Shown here: positions 23,744-33,839 of the stretch, piece after piece
Layout: the number at the start of each line of letters is the position of its first letter
Numbering within the stretch: the first letter of the stretch is position 1
Assembly: GCA_029961685.1 (NCBI GenBank)
Contig: JARWKL010000005.1
Coordinates: 4,966,501-5,030,500, forward strand
Origin: Aristolochia californica
Taxonomy: Eukaryota > Streptophyta > Magnoliopsida > Piperales > Aristolochiaceae
Length of the DNA: 64,000 bases
Direction: 5' to 3'
Program-made: the position numbers and the translations under genes
Notes under the pieces: model-generated
Databases searched by the model: none
Seen by the model: the letters and a program-made list of their open reading frames with translations, nothing else
What the model was told of the DNA's origin: nothing

Positions 23744-24138
23744 AGAAATACGTATTTCGAGAATGACCACGCCAGAAACCCTAAAACGCCAGCACAGCAT
23801 CCTTATATATAATATAAACCAGAGGTTCGGCATCACTCTGGCCTCCACATCAGCTCTCTTCGTGGAAATAAGTCTATGTGGATTTTTTTCATATTTAGAT
23901 TTTTGCTTAGATAAAAATGATCCAATCTCCTTTATTTAAATTCAATTTAAACTTCTACTTAGAAATAAGTATTTCGATAATGGCCGTTGCCAGAAACCCT
24001 AAAACATAAGTACATCATCTTTATATATAATATAACCCAGAGGTTCGACATCACTCTGGCCTCCACATCAGCTCTCTTAGTGGAAATACGTCTATGTGGA
24101 TTTTTTTCATATTTAGATTTTAGCTTAGATAAAATGAT
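23744..24138 (-). promoter_or_regulatory. Tandemly duplicated SEC61 alpha core promoter
   Basis: Two direct copies of about 180-190 bp, 23,744-23,930 and 23,961-24,138, offset by 218 bp. Each contains, on the plus strand, AGAAACCCTAAAAC (a telo-box, typical of translation and secretion genes), then TTATATATAATATAA (the TATA region read from the other strand), then CTCTGGCCTCCACATCAGC. Read towards SEC61, each copy has the TATA element roughly 25-35 bases upstream of its telo-box. The copy nearer the gene includes the likely first exon border. The copies differ by scattered substitutions and short indels. Confidence 0.8.
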
Positions 24139-24179
24139 AGCTTTCTAACTTCATCTCTAAGCTAAATTCTGATAGGGAA

Positions 24180-24530
24180 CATTGAACTTATATCAATTTA
24201 TATGTTGTATGGGTCGTAACCCTGTATTCAGCTTAAGCACTAGACTTAAACCATTATACTTTGTTTTTTTAATTCTTCATGTCACCAGGCTTTCTACGAC
24301 AAAAGTACAAAGGGTAAAATGTTGATTTTCAATCTATCTTTGATCCGACATAATTTGCATTAGAATAGCTCGACACTTCTTTATGACCATAACAGTTGTA
24401 CTATACAGTCCTCCCTTTAAAAATCTCAAAATTCTATGTATAGCTTCCATATGAGTTTTCCTAGGAACCTCTATGAATAAAGAAGATAGAGGCAATATAA
24501 TTAAGTGAATGAGTGACATGAGATGTAATT
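24180..24530 (-). pseudogene. Copia reverse transcriptase/RNase H remnant
   Basis: Minus-strand translation gives MEAIHRILRFLKG (the junction before RNase H in copia pol) and, after frameshifts, pieces equivalent to CTFVVESLVTWRIKK. The sequence parallels 5,380-5,580 in the first copia nest. It lies immediately upstream of the SEC61 alpha promoter duplication. No LTR was found beside it. Confidence 0.6.
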
Positions 24531-24560
24531 ATATAATAACTTAAGTTCCTTTTGTCTGTA

Positions 24561-24677
24561 CTCATGTATTAAGGTTTTTACCCTTACAAACTATAACTAA
24601 GAGCTCAAATTTGTGCTCTCATGTATTAAGGTTTTTACCCTTACAAACTATAACTAAGAGCTCAAATTTGTGCTCTC
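24561..24677 (+). repeat. 57-bp tandem duplication
   Basis: Two adjacent copies starting CTCATGTATTAAGG, at 24,561 and 24,618, are nearly or fully identical by eye. This indicates a recent local duplication in non-coding DNA. Confidence 0.9.
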
Positions 24678-25870
24678 AGTATTCCTCTCACACTCGTCCT
24701 CTCTCTTCTCCTCTTTAAACCTAGACCTTCTAGTGATGGAACACTAAAATTTAACCTGATATTAGTGTATAAATTTTAGGGTTATTAAAGCAAAGTTTCT
24801 CTAAGGTGTTGTTGAATCATGGAAAGGAGATCAAATTGTAGTCATTAGAGGAGGTAAAGGTGTATTTTTTTTTTTAAGTTTTAGCAAGGCCCTACATTAA
24901 ATATGTGTTAAATCCCTTATTACCTAAACTCATTCATTGTCATGTTAGAATCAATCTCAATTCGTTTTTAGAATCAATTCTTCAATCTATACAAATTTTA
25001 GTGCAACTTGGCCAAAATCATTGCCGAATTCTAATTTTTTTGAAAGTCCTTATTCTTGCCTTGTTTTGATTGGTTTATCATGCCATAAATTTACTTTGCT
25101 AAATTCGAAAGTTCTTCTAAAATTTTGGACTAAATCTCTACTTGTTGCTCAAGTTATTTGCTCTCTAGTTTCCAAAAACCCTAAGTTATGGTTTGAAGTT
25201 TTTTAGAAATTTTCCTTATTCATGATATGTTTGGAATCGCCTTCAAAATCACCAATTTTTTTTTCTGAAATATTCAGCCTAATTATCAATGTTCTAAGGC
25301 AATTAAGAGTGTTGGTTTAATAGTATAATTTTTTTTTTAAAGTCAAGCCATACTTATGCCCTTAGATTAATAAGTCTTGCACACGTACGTTTTTGTGTTA
25401 GTTCATGAATTCAATCTAAAAATTTAGTACTTGCTTAGTTAATGGAGAAAGATTGATCATTTACCGTTAGGGTCAGTCCAAAGTGTGTTTGTGTATTTTC
25501 TATAAGGGAAATCCTTGTAGTTTTGTTTTTAATAGCTGAAATTTCAAGTAATTCATTATCTTCTTCGAGTTATGTTGGTTTTAGCAAACATGATCCCTTG
25601 AGAACGTGGATGACGGGGTTACAAGGACGGTGAATGGGTCAAGGCCAGGTTTGACATTTAGGGTTTTTGAGGTCAAGGATCAAGGTCATGTTCTGGTTTT
25701 GAGAAACCAAATTCATGCCAAGTACGCTCGAGCTTTCATGTTGCAACTTTTTTTATGTTCGCTATTTACTGTTTTTAGTTTAGATTGAAGTATGTTATAA
25801 TTAGAGCCTCTAAAATTATTTAAGGCTTGTTTGGAACCCACATAAAAGAAAATAAAAGAAAAGAAAATTA
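24678..25870. other. T-rich spacer, no gene seen
   Basis: Short open frames only, none with a recognised domain. No retroelement coding found. Confidence 0.5.
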
Positions 25871-28083
25871 GAGAAAATTTTGTTGTTTGGGAGTAGAGAA
25901 TCATTGAGAGAAAAGAAAATAAGAGAGAAAATCAAGTTAATAAATTTTTTCTCACAAAATGATGAAATTTTGGGAGAAAATAAAAGAAATAGAAATTTGA
26001 GAGAAAATCTTAATCATCAAAATTTTAAATTATTATTAATTTTCTTCTCTTTTCATTTTCTATGAGTATCCAAACAAGAGAAACTATATTTCTCTTCCAT
26101 TTTCTCTCTCATTTTCCATTGGCATTCAAACAAGAAAAAAAAACTTCTTTTCTTTTATTTTCTCCTCTTCCTCTTCTCTTCCTTTTCTTTTATCTTCACT
26201 TTATGTGTTCTAAACACAACCTTAGGAATATTGTTTTTAAAATAATTATTATTATTACTATTATAATAAATTTATAAATAAAAGTCTATAGATTATATGA
26301 TTTTAATTGATAAATAAAAGTTTATCTATAATTTTTTTAATAATTATAGATATTTTAGTTCTTAGATTTGTATATAATTTTAATTAATAATTTTAAAATA
26401 TATATTAATTTTCTTTTCTTTTCCATTTTATTGTGCATCCAAACAAGAAATATCATGTTTCTCTTTTGTTTTCTCTCTCATTTTCCATGGACATCCAAAC
26501 AAACGAAAAAGAAATTTCTTTTCTTGGTTCTCTCTTCTGTTTCTCTTTTGTTCTTCTCTCCACTTTTTGTGTTCCAAACACCACCTAAATGAATCTCATT
26601 AGAGCCCTTGGCTCCATAGAGTTTGAATTAAACTAATAATAATTCAATATCACAAAGCATGTAGCTTGGAGACTTTTATCCTATGCAAGTAACTAAAAGG
26701 AACTAGAAAACTGAGGCAACCAAAGCAGACACCAACCATGCTTATTTGAGAGCTTTCATGGCCTAACTCTACTTTCTGCTTTTGTCCCCAATCCTTTATA
26801 ACTCAATCATATAATACTTCACCTCTCGTTTCCTAATCCTAACCCAATTAATTACCCTTGTAAATAGGCTTACACAACTCTTATTGGGTTGTAAAACTGA
26901 AATGACCGGTTATCGTTTTTTGGGCTTCACTTCATCCTACATAAAATAGCATAGAATAGGAATTCTTGACCAACATGACCATGGACTTAAACCCATATTT
27001 GACATCAGATAGAGAAAGTTATTTTTTGTTGTTTGGTAGCAAGAATCATTGAGAGAAAATCAAGTTAATAAATTCTCTCACAAATGATGGAATTTGGGGG
27101 GAAAAGAAAAGAAATAGAAACTTGAGAGGAAATATTAATCATCAAAATTTTAAATATTACTAATTTTCTTTTATCTTTCATTTTTCACATGTATCCAAAC
27201 AAAAGAAACTATATTTCTCTTCCATTTTCTATCTCATTTTCCATTGACATTCAAACAAGATAAAAGAAACCTCTTTTGTTTTGTTTTCTTTTCTTTTTCT
27301 CTTTCTCTTCTCTTCCTTTTTTCTTTTCTCTTCACTTCCTATGTTCCAAACACAACCTTAGGAATATTATTTTTAAAACAATAATTATTGTTACTATTAT
27401 AATAATTTTATAAATTAAATTCTATAGATAATAATTTATTTTAATTGATAAATAATTTTTCATCAATAATATTTCAATAATTATAGATATTTTAGTTCTT
27501 AGACTTGTAAATAATTTAAATTATTAAAAAATAAAAAATAAAAAAATTTATTTTCTTTTCCATTTTCTTATGCATCTAAACAAGAAAAACCATGTCTCTC
27601 TTTTGTGTTATCTCTTATTTTCCATGGACATCCAAACAAGAAAAAAAATTCTTTTTTTTTTTTTTTTTTTTTTCTTCTCTCCACTTTCTGTGTTTCAAAT
27701 ACCACCGAAATGAATCTCATTAGAGCCCTTGGCTTCATAGAGTTTGAATTAAACTAACAATAATTTTAATATCGTAAAGTATGTAGCTAGGAGACTCTTA
27801 TCTAAAGCAAGTAACTCAAAACAACTAGAAAAGCTTAGGTAACCAAAGGAGACACCACCCATGCTTATTTGGTAGCTTTCTTGGCCCAACTCTACTTTTC
27901 AGCTTTTGTCCCTAATCCTTTATAACCCAATCACATAATTCTTCACCTCTTGTTTCCTAATTCTAACCCAATTAATTATCCTTGTAAATAGTCTTACACT
28001 ACACTTATTATGTTGTAAAATTGAAATGACCAGTTAGCATTTTCAGGGCTTCACTTCATCAGTTCATCCTGCATAAAATAGCA
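25871..28083 (+). repeat. 1.1-kb direct tandem duplication of MITE-like DNA
   Basis: Unit A (25,871-26,953) and unit B (27,011-28,083) are homologous throughout, with an offset of about 1,120-1,145 bases. Each unit starts with GAGAAAA(T/G)TT...TTGTTTGG and contains two T/C-rich modules built on TCTCTCATTTTCCAT plus CAT(T/C)CAAACAAG. It ends with a unique-looking 370-base segment beginning AATGAATCTCATTAGAGCCC. The opposing AAGAGAGAAAAT and TTTTCTCTCTC segments give partial inverted-repeat structure, as in a MITE. No coding potential. A related GTTTGGAACCC(A/C) motif borders both sides (near 25,831 and 28,202). Confidence 0.85.
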
Positions 28084-28663
28084 GCACTGCAGTCTATTCT
28101 CAACTCGGTCTCTGTGGTGAAAATAGGGGCTTTTGCCACGATAATGACGAACTCATTATATCATCCGGTCCCATCAGAAATGCGTAGAGAATTAAGTGTC
28201 TGTTTGGAACCCCTAGAAAAGAAAAAAAAATAAGAATTTGACCATTATTATTCCCAAAAATAGTTAGTGAATAGAAGAATTTGGCTAACATGAACCAAAT
28301 GCATAAGAAAAGTTGAAATTTGGGAATTAATGTCCACCTCTTAAACCAGTTGAGATCCAATGAAGAACTGAGCTGGAGAATGATTATAGGAATGACAAAC
28401 TATTAGTTAAAAGTTTCCTTTGATAGTCAACTCATAACACCCAAAAAGGAAATAACACAAAAGACGAATTCCAGACCAGTGTGACCATTAAATAAATGCA
28501 TCGAATTTTACTTCAATGTAACCATTAAAGTACAAAGACATATTTACATTTGACAAGAGCCAATGAAAGCTTATGTATACAGAGGCTCAATGCCTCATAG
28601 CCCACCCTCAGTTTGCAGGAAGCAATTTAGAAACATATGTGCAAACAAGGAACTTCACTCTTG
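28084..28663 (-). other. 3' flank of the adenine-nucleotide carrier gene
   Basis: Downstream of the carrier stop codon on the minus strand, up to the tandem duplication. Apart from a likely 3' untranslated region near the gene, no feature is recognisable. Confidence 0.4.
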
Positions 28664-31600
28664 TCATTTCAAACCTCTGAGGGGTTGATCAAAACCATAG
28701 CCATATACGGAAGCAATGCGATGCAACTGATCATATCCTGCCAGGACTCCAGCACCAGCCATCCCTGATAGTATGTTTGCAGTAATTCCTCTAAACAATG
28801 CAGTCGGACCTTCACGGGAAACAATTTCCTGGAGAGCATGATACGCGTTCTGATATTTGCATGGCTGGCCAGAAGTAAGCATCATTCTTCTCCGAAGGGT
28901 ATCGAATGGATATGCACATATTCCAGAAAATGTTGTAACGCTCCATCCTAATGCAAAACTGGCAAAGAAATTTCCCTGCAAAAACGAAAGCAAGTTGCTT
29001 GTAAATGTTTTTTACTTTAAAATCGATGAATGCTAATGAGGCCTGCCAATGAGAGCAAATGAGGTGCTTGAGGGGACAAACAACCTTAGCCGTCTAATTG
29101 TGATGCAGGCAAGTAGTAAGGTGAAATTTTCAGATACATATTTATCGTAATCAAGCTTTTAATAAGATCAGTTCAAGGCAAGTCCCAGGACCAACAACAA
29201 TTTGCAAAAGAACAGAACAAACTTGTTCACAATTTTGCATTACAATGGCATTCATGACGCCTAATGAAATTTAAATTAGTTATCAAGTACATTGAAGTGT
29301 ATGAAGGTTTAGCTGGCATATCTAGTTGTGTTGCGTTAAATTAAGAGAAAAATATAATCAAAATTACAGCAAGGATACTATGGCCAATCAGGCTATTTTC
29401 AAGTGGTCTTACCAAAATGTCCTAAAGAAAATATTAATCAGGGTATATCTTCAAGCAGCTATACTAAATTGATAAGACTTTAGCAAAGGTAAGTTCTACT
29501 TTCTTACCTGCAGTGGTCCCACGAGAACAATGGGCTTCATGGTGTCATATATTCCGAAATAAAGTCCCCTGTAAATGGTGATTCCAGTAATTGAAACCCC
29601 AAATCCTCTATATAGTCCTCTAACTCCATCACTTGATAGTGTTTTCCTGTAAACATCAAGTAACCCCTTGAATTGGCGACGGCCACTAGAAGAGGATTCT
29701 ACAGCATCTGTGCCAAGACGTGTTCGTGCATAATCCAAATGGTACAAAGCTAAGGATGTAGTGGCCCCAGCAGCACTGCCTGAAGCTACATTTCCCACTA
29801 ACCACTTGAAGTATCCATCTTTTTCCTTTGATTGGCCAAAGATGCTCCTGAAATAATCTTTAAAGGCAAAATTGAAGGCCTGCGTCAAAGAAGCAATTTT
29901 GCTTACTGTATCAGGATGAAAATCTATTCTAGATTTAACCAAAATACGATAGAGTTTACTATAATAGTCGAAGTGCTCTGTCAAATAATTTTCTCCATTC
30001 AGCCTGAACAAAACAGCAAGAAAGGATAGCAAAATTATTTTATTACAGACTAAGAAGATTTTGAGGGGCCTTTCTCTGCTATATAGTTCGGGTGTCCTCT
30101 CAACAGCTTCTGCATATCAATATCTGATTTATTTACTTCATGTCCTTAGATACCATATGGCTTCGTCTTAAAAGCAAATAAAGCAGCAAAAGAATATAGA
30201 GATAACCAATGCAAATTTCTTCTCTTCACCACTCTTCATACATTTGATGTCCAATCTTTAGCTTCGGAGGTTCTACAGAGACATACAATTGAAACAATTC
30301 ATTTCTTTCACTAGTCTATTTATATTAGACATTATTGACATATCATACTTTTTCAGGTGTAACCGAGAGGAACATGTACCAATAGTGAAACACAACACCA
30401 GTGTTTGCATGTCATTCTTTATAGTGTTGAATATTCTAAAAGATTCATGACCATTGTAAGAAAAAAGTGAGGAAAAAAAATGTTGACACCTTTGAAAACA
30501 CCACAAAGGAGGAATCGACTTAATAGATAAAATAATCTTAACTCCCATTTGACATTTAACAAGTACTCCGCCAGAGAAAGATTGATTCCCTCTCAACTTT
30601 AATACAATTCAAAGAATAGAAGAAAAGAGACAAAATTATATATACACCTATGTCCAGACTTTGAACTGACAGTTTGTCAGAAATTCCAATCTGAATTTGC
30701 TATCATAATTGTTTCCTCAAGTATACCAGTTTTGACAGTCCCATTATCAAATGACATTTCTCCTTTCTTGTCTAACAGGTGAAAGATAGGTACTTTACCA
30801 TTTTGAATCTAGTTAGAAGTTGCCAGATCGTCAATGTTTCCATCATCATCATATACCATGTATGTCAGAACCAGCCAGACAATACCTCATTCTCCATTCT
30901 GCTACATCATCAAGCTACCCTTCTCCAAGTCTTTCCTCACCTCTTCCACCCAAATCATTCCCAGCATTTCTCTATTCCTGTTAGCTCTCAAGCAAAATGA
31001 TAGTAATCTCCTCACTGTAGAACTATTAATCCTCTTTTGGTCATTCAGAAACCATCTTAAATGACTCACCTGTTTTCTCATTTTTATCCTACTCTTCATT
31101 GTTTTCTCATTTATTTCCTACTCCTGATTGTTTTGTAATGAATCCAATTCTAGTTTTCTCTTTCTTTATGCTGAGACACGTCCCTCAATATGGAAGCATA
31201 CATAAAAGTCAGAACTCCATTATGCTATATATCTGTTGCAAATTTCTCAAAATGGGGCCAGCCTGACTTGCAAGGCAACTTACTGAAGTTGACATTGAGT
31301 TTTGTGCTACTTTAACTTAGTAAAAACATCAACAGCAGGAAGGATTGCAACTTCATACTATACAGCAAGATGATTTGAATTGAGGAATTAAGAGGATACT
31401 TGCAACTTTGCAAACGGTAGAGACATTGCCCAATGACTTGCACAAATGTTGGCTCGTTCATGTGAGAAATACAGGATTGCAAAAGGTTCAGGAAGTCGAT
31501 GAATCAAATAAGGCTATATATCCATCATCACATAAACCCATCTTTCTCTCTTCAAAAACAATTAACTCCGCCTACAGAAAGAAAGAAAGAGAAAGAAATT

Positions 31601-32008
31601 TTAACTCCCATTGACGCTCAATCAGAATTATATGTTTGACGCTCAATTCCTTCTTAGTAAAAATAACCATTGCTCGAGAACAAGTAAACAGAACGACATA
31701 CAAGGAAACGCATACAAACAAGAGTTTCGAAAATTAAACACTACCTGCGTAGGAAAATAACGTATAACATTCGCCTGGTTTCCTCTCCACAAAGCAACAA
31801 GGCCTTCGTCCCTCAATACCCGTGTGAAGCAATTGCGAATCCCTGTATAAGGGCTCACTAAAAATCCCCTTTTCATCATCTCTCCCTGGTTCTGTAGGAG
31901 CAGTTTCACTCTCTCCATGGGCGCTGCGGTGCTTTTGGCTATCACAGCCGCCATGCCGCCCATAACAAAATTTGCGGCCAATTTCTCTGACTGCGTCGAA
32001 CTTCCCAT
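28664..32008 (-). CDS. Adenine-nucleotide carrier, PM-ANT1/At5g56450 type
   Basis: A mitochondrial-carrier-family protein of 315 aa from three minus-strand exons: 32,008-31,745, 29,879-29,508 and 28,975-28,664, all GT-AG and phase 0. Three carrier repeats are visible. The first has PMERVK at residues 30-35. The second has LDYARTRL with the usual proline replaced by H. The third has [12 protein letters not shown] at about 234-245, containing the RRRMM stretch of ADP/ATP carriers. [15 protein letters not shown] is near the end. There is no long N-terminal presequence like that of the major mitochondrial ADP/ATP carriers. The closest group known to me is the Arabidopsis plasma-membrane ATP carrier PM-ANT1; location here is inferred. 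Intron 1 is 1.87 kb. TTTATATG near 32,055 (minus strand) may be a TATA element. Confidence 0.93.
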
Positions 32009-32109
32009 CGATTAGCTATACCTTTGCTTTCAAGCGAACGATGAATGCAACACATATAAAAGAGGAAGAGAGGAGAGAATTGGAGAGGAATTTGTAACCT
32101 TCAATAATA

Positions 32110-32880
32110 AATTAATATTTCAAATTTTCTCAGCGAAGATTCTTCTCACGGGTGGTCGTGACTCTTTAATTAGGATGAGCACGGATGCACTAGGAGAAAA
32201 ATTAAAATATTTTAATGTTAAAAATGAAAATAATTTATTGACATTATATTTCTTTTAGTTAAATAATTATATTAAATATTAAATATTACATGATAATAAG
32301 ACCAGCATAATATTCAGGAATGAGGATAGAGTATAGTTTAAGGAAATAAACAATGAATGTGAATTAAATAACTAGATAAAAATTAAATCATGAGAAATAT
32401 TATTAATTAAATTCATTAAGAAAATTATAAAGTTAAAAAATAAGTTATTAAAAATTAATATAATATATTTCTAATTTGATTTAATATAATATAATATCGT
32501 GGTTGCTTTGTCTCTCTCGATCGCCACTCGCTCCCGCATCTCAGCTTTCTCTTCTTGCGTCGCGTCACAGTTCACGATTTTGCTCTCGATTTACTCTTTC
32601 CTCTCGCCGCCGGTCGGTCGCTCTCTCCTCTCGCATCGCTCACTTTGTCGTATGTGTATCTATACATCTATATCCATTTAGGGCTTCTTCATTGTTTGTA
32701 ATTTTCAGTTCCTTTTTTTTGTAATGCTAAATCTTACTTTACACACAAACACTCATAGTAGTTATTTTTTTTTCTAAACCTTTGTTTTGGATGAAATATT
32801 GGGATAGTTGATAGATTGTTTAGTTTCTTGGCGCTCCTTTTTCATTTCATGACTTTGTGGTGTCTGCTGAGTTTTGTGCA
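32110..32880. other. Spacer with CT-rich leader-like segment
   Basis: AT-rich up to 32,500, then 190 bases rich in TCTC, CGC and CTCG that look like a plant 5' leader. This is followed by ordinary spacer to the first NOP53-like exon. None of the short frames here resembles the missing NOP53 N-terminus. It may be the leader of the chimeric locus downstream. Confidence 0.35.
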
Positions 32881-32881
32881 G

Positions 32882-33465
32882 GCCATCAAAGCCAAAGAGA
32901 GTTACTCGTGTAGAGTTAAATTGAAGAGCTAGAGTCAAAGAGCAACTGAAGGCGGAGGAAGAAGAGAACAAGATAAAAAATCTCTCCCAAAATATTGACA
33001 GGTAGTTTGCATGGGTTATTTGCTTTCTTCAAGGCTTCTTCTCCAACTAATTGCCTGGTTCCATAATCAGTTTACCAGATATACTCAATGAAATAGCTCA
33101 AGAGGATGAAGAAAAGCAAAAAAGGCATCTCAGGCGTGTTGTAGCTAGAAACGAGAGACTGAAAAATGCTCCTCCTCGTCTGGGGAAACACAAGTAAAGT
33201 CATCCAGAGCTTATTATCCACTATTTTTTGTATATACATGTGACAATTTGGCAAACAAAGATTCATGCTGTTCATTAATGATGTATACATGTTTCTACAG
33301 TAACTTCTTGTTCATGGTCTAGGTAAGTGATTTTGGTTTCCCCTTTCAGGTTTGAGCCTGCACCTGTTCAAGTTTTGCTGTCTGAGGAAATATCTGGATC
33401 TCTTCGCAAGCTGAAGGTCTGCCAGCGCTACCCTAATCTCCTTTCCTTCTCTCTGTCTGTATTTG

Positions 33466-33504
<39 letters not shown>

Positions 33505-33642
33505 CAAATGTCCACACTTGCATCTCGCTAGTTGACAGATTTTTTTCTTTGACTCTCAAAAGGGTTGCTGTACACTTGCTCGAGACCGATATAAAAGCTT
33601 GCAGAAGCGGGGGTTACTTGTTCCTGAAGCTAAACACAGAAG
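32882..33642 (+). pseudogene. NOP53 (SMO4-like) 5'-truncated copy with stop
   Basis: Four exons with intact GT-AG borders and consistent phases: 32,882-33,001, 33,071-33,193, 33,350-33,416 and 33,563-33,642. Spliced, they encode the C-terminal part of the nucleolar ribosome-biogenesis factor NOP53: PSKPKRVTRVELN, then LPDILNEIAQEDEEKQKRHL, LGKHKFEPAPVQVLLSEEI, SGSLRKLKGCCTLARDRYK and SLQKRGLLVPEAKHR. An in-frame TGA at 32,922-32,924 follows VELN, where the family has arginine (CGA to TGA is a single change). The N-terminal half of the protein is absent upstream. A possible last exon at 37,114 would add only RL and a stop. The third intron holds (CT)16, and an antisense LINE follows exon 4. 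Probably a broken copy, though a product starting after the stop cannot be excluded. Confidence 0.8.
33471..33502 (+). repeat. (CT)16 microsatellite
   Basis: Sixteen perfect CT units inside the third intron of the NOP53-like locus, close to the polypyrimidine tract before exon 4. Confidence 0.95.
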
Positions 33643-33839
33643 GTCTGCCTCCACTTTTACATCTATTCTGTTGTGGTTTTAAGGAATCCTGAGAATACCA
33701 TTTTCCAAAAAGTAATTATAGTAATAGAAGAAAAATAAATATTGCATTGCAGTCATGGTTAACCTTTCTCTACAATGAGAGGGAAATTATACAGTACAAA
33801 TGTCAAGTTGATGAGTCTTTCTAGTAAATCTATAGTATA

